Shown: positions 8,373 through 18,592, numbered from the stretch's first letter. The stretch: 64,000 nt of DNA from Curtobacterium sp. MCSS17_015 (GCF_003234265.2 NZ_CP126256.1:992001-1056000), one strand, 5' to 3'. Notes: generated from the sequence alone by a model not told the origin. A program made the numbers and translations.

Positions 8373-8843
8373 ATGGAAAACGACGAAGACCTGGATCGAG
8401 CACGTGCGGCGCTCGCCGCGGTCGACGCCACCCGCGCCTCCGTCGCCGACCGCCTCGTGACGCCCTGGTGGTACCACCCGACGCTCGGGCTGCTGACCGC
8501 CGCCTACCTCGTCGGCTACACGCTCGGCGGCACAGTCGTCCGGATGAGCGTCCTCATCGCCTTCTTCGTCGGACTCGGCGCCCTCGTCTCCGTCTACCGT
8601 CGCCGGACCGGTGTCTGGGTCTCCGGACACCGGGCAGGCGCCGCCACGCGATGGGCGGTGGCGATGGGGGTGTCGGGCGTCGTCGTGGTGGTGACCGCCA
8701 TGGTCGTCCATGCCGCAACGGGGCTCCTCTGGCCGGTGTGGGTGTGCGCCGGGGTCCTGTTCGTCCTGATCGTCGCTCTCGGGCGGCGGTTCGACGCGCG
8801 CTTGCGGTCGGAGTTGCGCAGCGGCCACGTGGTCGCGTCCTGA
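8373..8843 (+). CDS. Four-helix membrane protein in regulator operon
   Basis: 156 aa. A short charged N-terminus (MENDEDLDRARAALAAVDAT) precedes the membrane helices: PTLGLLTAAYLVGYTLGG, MSVLIAFFVGLGALVSVY, WAVAMGVSGVVVVVTAMVVH and LWPVWVCAGVLFVLIVALG. Similar small proteins often sit next to winged-helix regulators in actinobacteria, but their role is unknown. There is almost no room for a Shine-Dalgarno between the operator palindrome and the ATG, so the message may be leaderless. The stop overlaps the next start (TGATG). Confidence 0.7.
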   Translation: MENDEDLDRARAALAAVDATRASVADRLVTPWWYHPTLGLLTAAYLVGYTLGGTVVRMSVLIAFFVGLGALVSVYRRRTGVWVSGHRAGAATRWAVAMGVSGVVVVVTAMVVHAATGLLWPVWVCAGVLFVLIVALGRRFDARLRSELRSGHVVAS

Positions 8844-9157
8844 TGGCCTCCCCGCTCGACGAGCCGGCGAGCAGCGCGTCTCCGACCTTCGACGAGGTCG
8901 TGCATGCCCCGAACCGTCTGCAGATCTGCGCCTTCCTCGACCCGCTCGACGAAGCCGAGTTCTCGGTCGTCCGCGACGCACTCGGTGTGAGTGACTCGGT
9001 GACGAGCAAACAGGTGAAGGTGCTGCAGTCGGCCGGCTACCTCACGGTGAGCAAGCCCACCGGCAACGGCCGTGTCAAGACGTGGCTCGCCCTCACCCCG
9101 GAGGGTCGGCGCGCGTACCGAGCGCACGTCGCCGCCCTGCGGGCACTGCTGGGCTGA
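8843..9157 (+). CDS. Winged-helix transcriptional regulator (HTH_34-like)
   Basis: 104 aa, ATG overlapping the upstream stop. It is a single winged-helix domain: DEVVHAPNRLQICAFLDP (helix 1), EFSVVRDALGVSDSVTSKQV (recognition region), KVLQSAGYLTVSKPTGNGRV (wing) and TWLALTPEGRRAYRAHVAAL. This pattern is that of the small PadR/MarR-like HTH_34 proteins. It is encoded with a membrane protein behind an inverted repeat and probably autoregulates the pair. No ligand-binding domain is present, so the signal may be sensed by dimerisation alone. Confidence 0.82.
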   Translation: MASPLDEPASSASPTFDEVVHAPNRLQICAFLDPLDEAEFSVVRDALGVSDSVTSKQVKVLQSAGYLTVSKPTGNGRVKTWLALTPEGRRAYRAHVAALRALLG

Positions 9158-9176
9158 GTCAGCCTGTGACGGAGCG

Positions 9177-9899
9177 TCAGGCGTGGTCGGCCAGGTGCGC
9201 GCCCCACACGGCGTAGGTGTCCCGGTAGCGGTGTTCCTCCGCTTCCGGGCGCCAGACCGACCGTGTCAGTTCCTCGGGGAAGTCCACCACGTCGACCCGT
9301 GCGTGGTCCGCTGCCACCGCGCACGACCGGCGGTTGAGCTCCCGCCCGTGCGCTCCTGCGGCGATCCGAGCGGGCCGGGACAGGCTCCCCGCGTTGTCGA
9401 GGGGCGGGATCGCTCCGACGAGGACCCGGGCTCCGGGCGGCAGTGCGTCGAGGAGCGCGGTGAGGGTGTCGCTGAGGTGCTGTTCCCAGGTGAGCGGCGA
9501 CATCACCCGCAGGGCGTCGGTGATGCCGACCATGACGACGACGACCTCGCACGCGCCCAGGTGCTCCCGGTGTCCCTCGACCACGGACGGCAGGTCCCGG
9601 ACGCTCGACGACGGCGCGCTCGCGATCGACCACGACGTCCCGCGACCCCTTGCTGCACGGTGCCGGGCGAAGAACGCCGGCAGGGACAGCTCGTGGGTGC
9701 GCACGCCGAGGGAGAGCTCGCCGCGTTCGCCGAGGAACCAGACTCGTCCGACGTCCGGACCGGGGACCGTCCCCTCCGCGGGGTCGTCCGGGTAGACGTC
9801 GAAGGCCGCGTCGGAACGGCGGAACAGGAACTCGCTGAACCGTCCGACGCGGGCGGGGAGCGTGACGGCGGACCGGACGGCCGTGCGGACTCGTGACAT
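9177..9899 (-). CDS. SGNH/GDSL hydrolase-like protein
   Basis: 240 aa from ATG at 9899 (MSRVRTAVRSAV); an in-frame ATG at 9995 is possible but the added segment looks non-coding. Blocks of the SGNH fold can be followed: GRVWFLGERGELSLG where GDSxxxG is expected, VVVMVGITDAL in place of the GxND block, then LPPGARVLVGAIPPLDN. The usual catalytic Ser of block I is not evident, and a clear C-terminal DxxH is lacking (WGAHLADH is nearest). It is either a divergent lipase/esterase or a non-catalytic relative. Transcribed convergently with the preceding operon. Confidence 0.55.
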   Translation of the reverse strand: MSRVRTAVRSAVTLPARVGRFSEFLFRRSDAAFDVYPDDPAEGTVPGPDVGRVWFLGERGELSLGVRTHELSLPAFFARHRAARGRGTSWSIASAPSSSVRDLPSVVEGHREHLGACEVVVVMVGITDALRVMSPLTWEQHLSDTLTALLDALPPGARVLVGAIPPLDNAGSLSRPARIAAGAHGRELNRRSCAVAADHARVDVVDFPEELTRSVWRPEAEEHRYRDTYAVWGAHLADHA

Positions 9900-10018
9900 G
9901 GTTGCGCCGCCGTCGATCCTCACGGCAGCGGAGTGCTCCGCACGGTCGACGTCCTTCCGGCCAGCGCCACGGTAGTCCCCGGGAATGTGGACCATCGGGG
10001 TACAGCGTGCTTCTTCGG

Positions 10019-10089
10019 AGGGGATGACGGGAATCGAACCCGCGTAGCCAGTTTGGAAGACTGGGGCTCTACCATTGAGCTACATCCCC
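10019..10089 (-). tRNA. tRNA-Gly (TCC)
   Basis: The minus strand folds as a 71-nt tRNA without an encoded CCA. The acceptor stem GGGGATG/CATCCCC is perfect, with D arm GCTC..GAGC, anticodon stem CCAGT/ACTGG around the loop carrying TCC, and T arm CGGG-TTCGATT-CCCG. Discriminator is T, as usual for bacterial tRNA-Gly. Confidence 0.93.
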
Positions 10090-10142
10090 GCAGCCGCGCA
10101 CGAGTCGCAGCCCCACCACCATACCGGACGATCGACACCGCC

Positions 10143-10406
10143 ATGATCCTGCCGCCGCCCGACGAGTCGTCGCAGCGCACGATCAAGCGCTCCCGGGTGC
10201 TGTCCTTCGTGCTCGTCGCCGTCGCGGCGGTGGTGCTGTCCCTGCGACCGGAGCTGTTCGGCGACCCGCGGGCACAGCCGTGGCACGCGCTCCTGCACGT
10301 CTGGCGGATCGTCGTCGGTCTGCTGCTCGGGGTCGCGGCGCTGGCGGTGCAGGTCGTCGTCGGGGTGCAGTGGCGTCGGGGCCTGCGGAAGTCCGCGGAC
10401 GACTGA
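10143..10406 (+). CDS. Small two-helix membrane protein
   Basis: 87 aa starting MILPPPDESS. A short polar N-terminus is followed by RVLSFVLVAVAAVVLSL (helix 1), a short loop and VWRIVVGLLLGVAALAVQVVVGVQW (helix 2), then a basic tail RRGLRKSADD. The topology suggests both ends in the cytoplasm. No family was recognised. It lies between tRNA-Gly and tRNA-Pro and has no obvious ribosome binding site, so it may be leaderless or weakly expressed. Confidence 0.55.
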   Translation: MILPPPDESSQRTIKRSRVLSFVLVAVAAVVLSLRPELFGDPRAQPWHALLHVWRIVVGLLLGVAALAVQVVVGVQWRRGLRKSADD

Positions 10407-10533
10407 CTTCCCACAACCGAGGGTCCTACCGGGGATCGCGCATCGCGAGCCCGCTAGACTCATCGAGGTCGTGGGGCCGGACTCGTCCTGCCCGCGCGTC
10501 AACAGGCGCACACGACGATCCTGGCCCTCGTAC

Positions 10534-10610
10534 CGGGGCGTAGCTCAGCTTGGTAGAGCGCCCGCTTTGGGAGCGGGAGGTCGCAGGTTCAAATCCTGTC
10601 GCCCCGACCA
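10534..10610 (+). tRNA. tRNA-Pro (TGG)
   Basis: 77 nt with encoded CCA. Acceptor CGGGGCG/CGCCCCG, D arm GCTC-AGCTTGGTA-GAGC, anticodon stem CCCGC/GCGGG with loop containing TGG, T arm CAGG-TTCAAAT-CCTG and discriminator A. Lies 37 bp upstream of tig. Confidence 0.95.
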
Positions 10611-10646
10611 GGTCACATCGAACGTCAACCAACAGGAGAACATCCC

Positions 10647-11990
10647 TTGGCCACCAGCACCGTCGACAAGGTGAGCGACACCCGCGTCAAGCTCACCGTG
10701 AACGTGACGCCGGAAGATCTCAAGCCGAGCATCGACCACGCGTACAAGCACATCGCCGAGCAGATCAACATCCCCGGCTTCCGCAAGGGCAAGGTCCCGC
10801 CGGCGATCGTCGACCAGCGTGTCGGTCGGGGCGAGGTCCTGAACCACGCCGTCGGCGACGCGATCGACACCTTCTACCGCCAGGCGGTGGACGAGCAGGA
10901 GCTGCGCATCCTCGGCCGTGCCGAGGCCGACGTCGCCGAGCTCCCGAACGTCAAGGACTTCTCCGGCGACCTCGTCCTCACCTTCGAGGTCGACGTCCGG
11001 CCCGAGTTCGACCTGCCCGACTACGGCTCCATGGAGATCGAGGTCGACGCGGTCGAGGTCTCCGACGAGGAGATCGACGAGGAACTGCAGAACCTCCGCA
11101 CGCGCTTCGGCACCCTCGTGACCGTCGACCGTCCGGCGAAGACCGGCGACTTCGCGCAGCTCGACCTCACCGCCACCATCGGTGACGACGAGGTCGACTC
11201 GGCCACCGGCGTCTCCTACGAGATCGGCTCGGGCGACCTGCTCGAGGGCATCGACGAGGCACTCGAGTCGCTCACCGCCGGCGAGTCCACCACCTTCGAG
11301 TCGAAGCTCGTCGGTGGCGACCGCGAGGGCGAGACCGCCCAGATCGCCGTGACCGTCACCGCCGTCAAGGAGCGCGAGCTCCCCGAGGCCGACGACGAGT
11401 TCGCCCAGATCGCGAGCCAGTTCGACACGCTCGACGAGCTCAAGGCCGACCTCAAGGAGCAGATCGCCAAGTCGAAGACCTTCGGCCAGGGCGCAGCCGC
11501 TCGCGACAAGCTCGTCGAGCAGCTCCTCGAGTCGGTGAACATCCCGATCTCCGAGAAGCTCATCGAGGACGAGGTGCACCGCCACCTCGAGCAGGAGAAC
11601 CGTCTCGAGGACGACGAGCACCGCAAGGAGGTCGCCGAGTCCAGCGAGACGGCGTTCCGCTCGCAGATCCTGCTCGACTCCATCGCCGAGAAGGAGCAGA
11701 TCCAGGTCTCGCAGGAGGAGCTCACGCAGTACCTCATCCAGGCCGCTGCGCAGTACGGCATGGAGCCCGCCGAGTTCATCAAGGTCATCGACCAGAACGG
11801 CCAGATCCCCGGCATGGTCGGCGAGGTCGCTCGTTCGAAGGCCGTCGCCACGGTCCTGTCGAAGGTCACCGTGAAGGACACCGCCGGCAACCCGGTCGAC
11901 CTCTCCGCCTTCACCGCGGGTGTCGCCCAGGGTGACGACGTCGACGCCGACGAGACCGACGACGAGTCGGCCGAGGCCGACGCGAAGTAG
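10647..11990 (+). CDS. tig: Trigger factor (ribosome-associated chaperone/PPIase)
   Basis: 447 aa from TTG, with ACAGGAGA 6 nt upstream as ribosome binding site. The N-terminal ribosome-binding domain carries the [15 protein letters not shown] signature loop. The FKBP-like peptidyl-prolyl isomerase domain is at ~165-245 ([18 protein letters not shown] to [19 protein letters not shown]). The C-terminal substrate-cradling helices follow, and the end is acidic ([18 protein letters not shown]). It binds nascent chains at the ribosome exit tunnel. The order tig-clpP1-clpP2-clpX is conserved in many bacteria. A strong hairpin terminator follows the stop, so clpP1 has its own promoter. Confidence 0.97.
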   Translation: MATSTVDKVSDTRVKLTVNVTPEDLKPSIDHAYKHIAEQINIPGFRKGKVPPAIVDQRVGRGEVLNHAVGDAIDTFYRQAVDEQELRILGRAEADVAELPNVKDFSGDLVLTFEVDVRPEFDLPDYGSMEIEVDAVEVSDEEIDEELQNLRTRFGTLVTVDRPAKTGDFAQLDLTATIGDDEVDSATGVSYEIGSGDLLEGIDEALESLTAGESTTFESKLVGGDREGETAQIAVTVTAVKERELPEADDEFAQIASQFDTLDELKADLKEQIAKSKTFGQGAAARDKLVEQLLESVNIPISEKLIEDEVHRHLEQENRLEDDEHRKEVAESSETAFRSQILLDSIAEKEQIQVSQEELTQYLIQAAAQYGMEPAEFIKVIDQNGQIPGMVGEVARSKAVATVLSKVTVKDTAGNPVDLSAFTAGVAQGDDVDADETDDESAEADAK

Positions 11991-12006
11991 TCGCGACCAT
12001 CCTCAC

Positions 12007-12048
12007 GAACGGGAGGCACGGAGCCAGCTGGCACCGTGCCTCCCGTTC
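12007..12048 (+). terminator. Rho-independent terminator of tig
   Basis: A 15-bp perfect stem (12007-12021 with 12034-12048) encloses a 12-nt loop that itself contains the palindrome GCCAGCTGGC. It is followed by GCTTTCCC. It separates tig from clpP1. Confidence 0.85.
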
Positions 12049-12170
12049 GCTTTCCCACACGTTCCGACCGTGTTCCCGGTCTGCCTGACCGCCGACAGCG
12101 AACACACGAGACCACGTGCGTTGCAACCGATAAGTTCGACAACAAGCGACAACTGAACGGGAGCTTTTCC

Positions 12171-12800
12171 ATGGCCGAAGCAACACTGAACCCCAGTGTT
12201 TTTGACCGCCTTCTGAGAGACCGGATCGTGTGGCTCGGCTCCGAGGTCCGCGACGACAACTCGAACGAGATCGCAGCCAAGCTGCTGCTCCTCGCCGCCG
12301 AGGACCCTGAGAAGGACATCTACCTCTACATCAACTCGCCCGGTGGCTCGATCACCGCCGGCATGGCGATCTACGACACGATGAAGTTCGTGCCGAACGA
12401 CATCGTCACGGTGGGCATCGGCCTCGCCGCCTCGATGGGGCAGTTCCTGCTCTCGTCCGGCACGCCCGGCAAGCGCTACATCACGCCGAACGCGCGCGTG
12501 CTCCTGCACCAGCCGTCGGGTGGGTTCGGTGGTACCGCCGCCGACATCCAGACGCAGGCGAAGGTCATCCTCGACATGAAGCAGCGGATGGCCGAGCTCA
12601 CGGCTGAGCAGACCGGCAAGTCGATCGAGCAGATCCTCAAGGACAACGACCGTGACAACTGGTTCACGGCGCAGGAAGCCCTCGAGTACGGGTTCGTCGA
12701 CCACCTGCGTGCTTCGTCCGCCGAGGTCATCGGTGGTGGCGGCACGGTCAGCGACGGCGAGACGCCGACCCCGGCCGCCGAGCCCGACGCCCAGTCCTGA
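12171..12800 (+). CDS. clpP1: ATP-dependent Clp protease proteolytic subunit 1
   Basis: 209 aa from ATG at 12171 ([15 protein letters not shown]), with GGGAGC upstream. ClpP serine-protease fold with catalytic triad S88 (GLAASMGQ), H113 (LLHQPSGG) and D162 (NDRDNWF). The YINSPGGS oxyanion loop is present. Actinobacteria usually build a mixed ClpP1P2 tetradecamer that partners ClpX or ClpC1. The C-terminus is a variable acidic tail ([12 protein letters not shown]). Only 26 bp separate it from clpP2, so the two are co-transcribed. Confidence 0.97.
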   Translation: MAEATLNPSVFDRLLRDRIVWLGSEVRDDNSNEIAAKLLLLAAEDPEKDIYLYINSPGGSITAGMAIYDTMKFVPNDIVTVGIGLAASMGQFLLSSGTPGKRYITPNARVLLHQPSGGFGGTAADIQTQAKVILDMKQRMAELTAEQTGKSIEQILKDNDRDNWFTAQEALEYGFVDHLRASSAEVIGGGGTVSDGETPTPAAEPDAQS

Positions 12801-12826
12801 TCCCCACCGAAGAAAAGGAAACGAGA

Positions 12827-13486
12827 ATGCATCTCCCCATGCTCGGTGGCGCGCAGAACGTCCCGGCCCCCACTGATCGGTACATCCTCCCGAGCTTCGA
12901 GGAGCGCACGGCCTACGGCTACAAGCGCCAGGACCCGTACGCGAAGCTCTTCGAGGACCGCATCGTGTTCCTCGGCGTCCAGGTCGACGACGCGTCGGCC
13001 GACGACGTCATGGCCCAGCTCCTCGTGCTCGAGTCGATGGACCCCGACCGCGACATCGTGATGTACATCAACTCGCCCGGTGGCTCGTTCACCGCGATGA
13101 CGGCGATCTACGACACGATGCAGTACATCCGTCCGCAGATCCAGACGGTCTGCCTCGGCCAGGCTGCCTCGGCCGCCTCGGTGCTCCTCGCCGGTGGTAC
13201 CCCGGGCAAGCGCCTCGCGCTCCCGAACGCCCGTGTGCTCATCCACCAGCCCGCGACCCAGCAGGGTGGCGGTCAGGCGTCCGACATCGAGATCCAGGCG
13301 GCGGAGATCCTCCGCATGCGCACCTGGCTCGAGGAGACCCTGTCGAAGCACTCCAACAAGACGCCGGAGGAGATCAACCACGACATCGAGCGCGACAAGA
13401 TCATGTCCGCGCAGGAAGCCGTGGAGTACGGCCTGATCGACCAGGTCCTCACCAGCCGCAAGAACCTGCCGGCGCTCGTCAAGTAG
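12827..13486 (+). CDS. clpP2: ATP-dependent Clp protease proteolytic subunit 2
   Basis: 219 aa, with AAAAGGAAA ahead of the ATG. ClpP fold with catalytic S115 (GQAASAASV) and H140 (LIHQPAT), plus the Asp in IERDKIM. The N-terminal extension with [20 protein letters not shown] is typical of the second actinobacterial ClpP and is usually processed. It forms a mixed barrel with ClpP1 and docks to ClpX. Transcription ends at a strong hairpin just downstream, so clpX at 15207 is expressed separately, with a convergent copper operon between them. Confidence 0.97.
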   Translation: MHLPMLGGAQNVPAPTDRYILPSFEERTAYGYKRQDPYAKLFEDRIVFLGVQVDDASADDVMAQLLVLESMDPDRDIVMYINSPGGSFTAMTAIYDTMQYIRPQIQTVCLGQAASAASVLLAGGTPGKRLALPNARVLIHQPATQQGGGQASDIEIQAAEILRMRTWLEETLSKHSNKTPEEINHDIERDKIMSAQEAVEYGLIDQVLTSRKNLPALVK

Positions 13487-13493
13487 CGCTCGG

Positions 13494-13536
13494 ACGACGA
13501 CGGCCCCGCACCTCATCGGTGCGGGGCCGTCGTCGT
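13494..13536 (+). terminator. Bidirectional terminator of clpP2 and copC
   Basis: A 19-bp perfect stem (13494-13512 with 13518-13536) around a 5-nt loop TCATC. It lies between clpP2 (plus) and the copC-like gene (minus), so it can serve both strands. Confidence 0.88.
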
Positions 13537-13597
13537 GTCCACGGCGTGCGGAGCGGCCAGGACAGCAGGCGTCACGCTGCAGCGGAGCCGCGCGGCG

Positions 13598-14275
13598 TCA
13601 GCCCTCGTCGGGGTCGTCGGCGGCCGGCGCCGGGCGACGACGGACGAGCAGCAGGACGGCGACGACCGCGGCGACGACGACGAGCCCGCCGGCGCCGATC
13701 CACAGCGCGTCCGAGGTGGTCGACGAGGACTCGCCGGACTCCGACCCCGTCGTGGTCGCGGCAGCGGACGACCCGTCGCCGGCGGTGGCGCAGGCCGGGG
13801 GTGTCGCCGAACCCTCGGCGGGGGAGTACCCGGCCGGGGCATCCCAGGTGAAGTCGTACGCGTCCGAGACGGTGTGGCCGTCGGCGGAGATGATCTGCCA
13901 CTCCACCTGGTACTCGCCCGGGTCACCGAGCGACGCCGCGGTGGACATCGTCGGACCGTCGACGTCGACGCAGCCGTCCTCGAAGTACTTCCCGTCGGGG
14001 CCGACGATGCGCATGGCGAACCCGGAGTCGGTGTCGCCGATGTCGAGCAACCGGTCGTTCGTCGTGATCGCGAACGTGTCCGGCAGCTCGGTCAGGGTGC
14101 TGTCGGCCGCCGGCGTCGCCGAGACGAGGTAGTTGTGCGCGCTGGCGGGCGCGGCGAGGCCGAGGACCGCACCACCCGCGATCGCGAGGACAGCGGCGGA
14201 CGCGGCGCCGAGCCTCCCGGCCCGGCGCCGAGGCTGCGCCGGGCGGGAGTGGCTCTTCGTGGTGCCGGACGTCAC
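13598..14275 (-). CDS. CopC-domain copper-binding protein, membrane anchored
   Basis: 225 aa from a GTG overlapping the upstream stop (GTGA). The signal peptide contains LGAASAAVLAIAGGAVLGLA and ends PASA, leaving a mature N-terminal AHNYLV. An N-terminal His is the classic CopC copper ligand. The CopC-type Ig fold includes ATPAADSTLTELPDTFAI and the conserved EWQIISADGHTVSDAYDFTW. A Ser/Thr-rich linker and one C-terminal helix (LWIGAGGLVVVAAVVAVLLLV) anchor it outside the membrane. With the YcnI-like protein it forms an extracytoplasmic copper-handling pair. No CopD domain is fused. Confidence 0.87.
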   Translation of the reverse strand: MTSGTTKSHSRPAQPRRRAGRLGAASAAVLAIAGGAVLGLAAPASAHNYLVSATPAADSTLTELPDTFAITTNDRLLDIGDTDSGFAMRIVGPDGKYFEDGCVDVDGPTMSTAASLGDPGEYQVEWQIISADGHTVSDAYDFTWDAPAGYSPAEGSATPPACATAGDGSSAAATTTGSESGESSSTTSDALWIGAGGLVVVAAVVAVLLLVRRRPAPAADDPDEG

Positions 14276-15021
14276 TTGCTGCTGCCGCGGCGGCGCGAGG
14301 CCGCGACGGAGACGACGAGCGCGACGGCACCGAGGAGGAGACCGCCGAGGCCGAGGAAGCGGCCGACCAGGTCCGGGTCGGCGGGCATGGACGAGGACGA
14401 ACTGGAGGCGGTGGTCGCCGCCGCCTCGTCGGACTCGGTCGACTCCGTGGCCCCGTGCGCGTGCTCGTCGGCCGCGTCCGCTGCGGTCAGCGTGATGATC
14501 GGTGCCGGGTGCTCCGGTTCCGCCTCGCCGGCGGTCGTCGCCTGGTCCCACTCGGTGGAGCCCTCTTCGCAGGTCTGGGAGACCGGCATGGCGACGGTGT
14601 CGCCGGCCTTGCCGTCGGGCAACGCGAACGACAGTGCGAAGGTGTCGCGCTCGTCGGCGGGGAGCGGGGTCTTCGCGGTGTAGGTGACGCTGGTGACGCG
14701 CTCGGCCGCTGCTTCGGACTCGTCCTCGCCCGCTGCGGTGGTGGCGGCGGCGTAGGGCTCGGTGTGCTTCGTGATCGTCCAGTTCGGGTTGACCGTCGGC
14801 GTGACCTCGATCACGGACTCGGGCACGTGGAACTGCAGCTTCGTCGTGGGGGATCCGTCGCAGCCGTGCGGGACGGAGAACGTGACCGTGGTGTACGAGT
14901 TGGCCGCCGTCGAGGTGGCTTCCGCGCCGACGTGGGCGCTGGCCGATGCCGCGGAGCCGAGGACGATCGCGGCGGCGACACCGAGGGTCGCGACGCCGCC
15001 GGTGGCGAGGCGCTTCTGCAT
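14272..15021 (-). CDS. YcnI-family (DUF1775) copper-binding protein
   Basis: 249 aa, ATG preceded by GGAGGAA. The signal peptide ends ASASAHVG, giving a mature N-terminal region with His. The YcnI domain is seen in ANSYTTVTFSVPHGCDGSPT, KLQFHVPESVIEVTPTVNPNW and ITLTAADAADEHAH. YcnI proteins bind Cu(II) through the N-terminal His and a conserved Trp. A Ser-rich linker and one C-terminal helix (FLGLGGLLLGAVALVVSVA) anchor it. It is translationally coupled to the CopC-like gene. The palindrome at 15041-15057 just upstream suggests metal- or redox-responsive control. Confidence 0.88.
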   Translation of the reverse strand: MQKRLATGGVATLGVAAAIVLGSAASASAHVGAEATSTAANSYTTVTFSVPHGCDGSPTTKLQFHVPESVIEVTPTVNPNWTITKHTEPYAAATTAAGEDESEAAAERVTSVTYTAKTPLPADERDTFALSFALPDGKAGDTVAMPVSQTCEEGSTEWDQATTAGEAEPEHPAPIITLTAADAADEHAHGATESTESDEAAATTASSSSSSMPADPDLVGRFLGLGGLLLGAVALVVSVAASRRRGSSK

Positions 15022-15040
15022 GGTTCCTCCAGGAGCCGTT

Positions 15041-15057
15041 CTCTACAACTTGTAGAG
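15041..15057 (-). promoter_or_regulatory. Palindromic operator upstream of ycnI-copC
   Basis: CTCTACAA-C-TTGTAGAG is a perfect 8-bp inverted repeat, 20 bp ahead of the ycnI start codon and just before its GGAGGAA. The TACA/TGTA half-sites resemble BlaI/CopY-type operators. No such regulator is encoded nearby, so the assignment is inference. Confidence 0.6.
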
Positions 15058-15206
15058 CAACGCGGTCCACGCTACCAGGCCGGCGACGCCGTGGGCGAAC
15101 GCGGCCGGGGGTCCCGCTCTGTGTCGCCGGATGCGGTTAGGCTCGGTGACACGACGACCTCGTGTACCGCACTGGCGGCGCACGTCGACCAGGGAAGGCC
15201 GAGAGC

Positions 15207-16487
<1,281 letters not shown>

Positions 16488-16500
16488 CAGCGGTCGGCCG

Positions 16501-16521
16501 CGCGGGCTACTCGAGCCCGCG
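16501..16521. terminator. Possible hairpin terminator between clpX and M3 peptidase
   Basis: CGCGGGCT and AGCCCGCG form an 8-bp stem with a 5-nt loop and overlap the stop codon of the minus-strand peptidase gene. There is no T-run on either side, so the role as terminator is uncertain. Confidence 0.35.
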
Positions 16522-18534
16522 ACGGCGCAGCAGCGGCCCGACCTCGGCGTCGCGGCCCCGGAACTCGCGGTAGGCCTCGAGCGGGTCCTTCGCCCCACCG
16601 ACGCCGAGCAGCAGGCGTGCGAAGCGTTCCCCGGCCTCGCGCGACAGCCCGCCGTGCTCGCGGAACCACTCCACGGTGTCCGCGTCGAGCACCTCGCTCC
16701 AGATGTACCCGTAGTACCCGGCGTCGTACCCGCCGGAGAACGTGTGTGCGAAGTACGTCGACGAGTAGCGGGGCGGGACGGCCAGAGCGTCGATGCCGGC
16801 CGCGGCCAGGGCCTGGCGTTCGAACGCCTCGACGTCGGTGACCGCTGCGGCCTCGGCGGCGGTCAGCCGGTGCCAGGCCTGGTCGAGGAGCGCGGCGGCG
16901 AGGTACTCGGTCGTGCCGAACCCCTCGTTGAAGCCCTCGGAGTCGCTCAGCCCGAGGACGAGCTCGGGCGGCATCGGTTCGCCCGTCTCGTGGTGCTTGG
17001 CGTAGTTCGCGAGCACAGAGGGCCAGGTGACCCACATCTCGTTCACCTGGGACGGGAACTCCACGAAGTCCCGCTCCACGTTCGTGCCGGAGAAGCGCGG
17101 GTAGGTCGTCCGTGCGATGAGCCCGTGCAACGCGTGTCCGAACTCGTGGAACAGCGTCTCCACCTCGTCCTGCGTCAGGAGCGTGGCGGAACCGGGCGCG
17201 GGCTTCGGCACGTTGAGGTTGTTCACGACGACGGGGAGCGTGCCGAGCAGGTACGACTGCTCCACCACGGGGTTCATCCACGCCCCGCCGCGCTTGCCGT
17301 CCCGCGTGTACAGGTCGAGCAGGTACAGCCCCACGGGCCCGTCCTGCTCGTCGGTGACCTCGAAGACCCGGACGTCGTCGTTGTAGCCGCGCAGGTCGGG
17401 ACGCTCGGCGAAGCGGAGCCCGTACAGGGCCGACGCCGCGTGGAAGACCCCGTCGGTGAGGACCCGGTCGGCCTCCAGGTAGGGGCGGAGCGCTCCGCCG
17501 TCGGCGGCGAACTGCTCCCCGCGCAGGACCTCGGTGGCGTACGCCCAGTCCCACGACTCGACCTCGAAGCCGACGGTGCGGGAGCGGACGGCCCGTTCGT
17601 CCCGTGCGTTCGCGGTGGCCGCCGTGACGAGCGACGACAGCAGCCCGGCGACCGCGTCCGGGTCGCCGGCGGTCTCGTCCGCGGTGACGACCGAGGCGTG
17701 GTCACGGAATCCGAGCAGCTCGGCTCGTTCGGCACGGAGGCGCACGATCCGCAGCAGGACGGCACGGTTGTCGAACGCGTTGCCCCGACGCCCGCGGGAG
17801 AGCGACGCCTCCATGATCCGCTGCCGGATCCCCCGGTCCGTGAGCGAGGCGAGCCACGGGTGGCCGGTGTACAGCGGCAGCGTGACGAGCCAGCCGTCCA
17901 GGCCCCGGTCGGCGGCGGCACCGGCAGCGGCGGACTTCGCCCCGTCGTCGAGCCCGGCGAGTCCGGCCTCGTCGGTGACGTGCACGGCGGCGTCGTTCGT
18001 GTCCTCGAGCAGGTTCCGTTCGAACGTCGTCGTCAGTGACGACAGCTCCTGGTTGATCGCGGTGAGACGCTCCTTGCCGGCGCCGTCGAGTCCGGCGCCG
18101 GCCAGGGTCATCTCGGTGAGGGTGCGGTCGACCAAGCGTCGGTCCTCGTCCGACAGCCCCTCGACGCCGTCGAGGTCGTCGTGCACGGCACGGACCCGGG
18201 CGAACAGCCGGGCGTCCAGGACGATCGCGTCCCGGTGGGCGGCGAGGAGCGGGGAGAGTTCGGCCTCGAGGTCACGGAGTTCATCCGTGGAGTCGGCCGA
18301 GGTGACGGTGGAGAAGACCATCTCGACGCGCTGGAGCAGCTGCCCCGACCGTTCCAGGGCCACGAGGGTGTTCTCGAACGTCGGCGGGTGCGGGTCGTTG
18401 GCGATCGCCTCGACCTCGGCCCGGTGCTCGGCCATGCCGGCGTCGAAGGCCGGCCGGTAGTGCTCGGTCCGGACGCCGTCGAACGGCGGGAGGGCGTAGG
18501 GGAGTGTGCTCGGTTCGTCGAACGGAGTGTCCAT
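16507..18534 (-). CDS. M3-family zinc metallopeptidase (oligopeptidase/peptidyl-dipeptidase)
   Basis: 675 aa. The zinc site HEFGH is at 463-467, inside LFHEFGHALHGL, and a following EFPSQVNE supplies the third ligand region. The C-terminal YSSTYFAHTFSGGYDAGYYGYIWSEVLDADTVEWF is a hallmark of the Dcp/OpdA group. No signal peptide is present, so it is a cytoplasmic peptidase cleaving short peptides or releasing C-terminal dipeptides. Dcp and oligopeptidase A cannot be separated by eye. It converges on clpX. Confidence 0.93.
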   Translation of the reverse strand: MDTPFDEPSTLPYALPPFDGVRTEHYRPAFDAGMAEHRAEVEAIANDPHPPTFENTLVALERSGQLLQRVEMVFSTVTSADSTDELRDLEAELSPLLAAHRDAIVLDARLFARVRAVHDDLDGVEGLSDEDRRLVDRTLTEMTLAGAGLDGAGKERLTAINQELSSLTTTFERNLLEDTNDAAVHVTDEAGLAGLDDGAKSAAAGAAADRGLDGWLVTLPLYTGHPWLASLTDRGIRQRIMEASLSRGRRGNAFDNRAVLLRIVRLRAERAELLGFRDHASVVTADETAGDPDAVAGLLSSLVTAATANARDERAVRSRTVGFEVESWDWAYATEVLRGEQFAADGGALRPYLEADRVLTDGVFHAASALYGLRFAERPDLRGYNDDVRVFEVTDEQDGPVGLYLLDLYTRDGKRGGAWMNPVVEQSYLLGTLPVVVNNLNVPKPAPGSATLLTQDEVETLFHEFGHALHGLIARTTYPRFSGTNVERDFVEFPSQVNEMWVTWPSVLANYAKHHETGEPMPPELVLGLSDSEGFNEGFGTTEYLAAALLDQAWHRLTAAEAAAVTDVEAFERQALAAAGIDALAVPPRYSSTYFAHTFSGGYDAGYYGYIWSEVLDADTVEWFREHGGLSREAGERFARLLLGVGGAKDPLEAYREFRGRDAEVGPLLRRRGLE

Positions 18535-18592
18535 CGCCCCAACCTAGCGACGCGGGCGACGACCGGGTGGGGCGCGGAGCGGGCCGGCGTCC

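Noticed and set aside
10019..10610. tRNA-associated integration site (attB) at tRNA-Gly or tRNA-Pro
   Set aside because: No integrase, direct repeat of the tRNA end or foreign-looking DNA is present.
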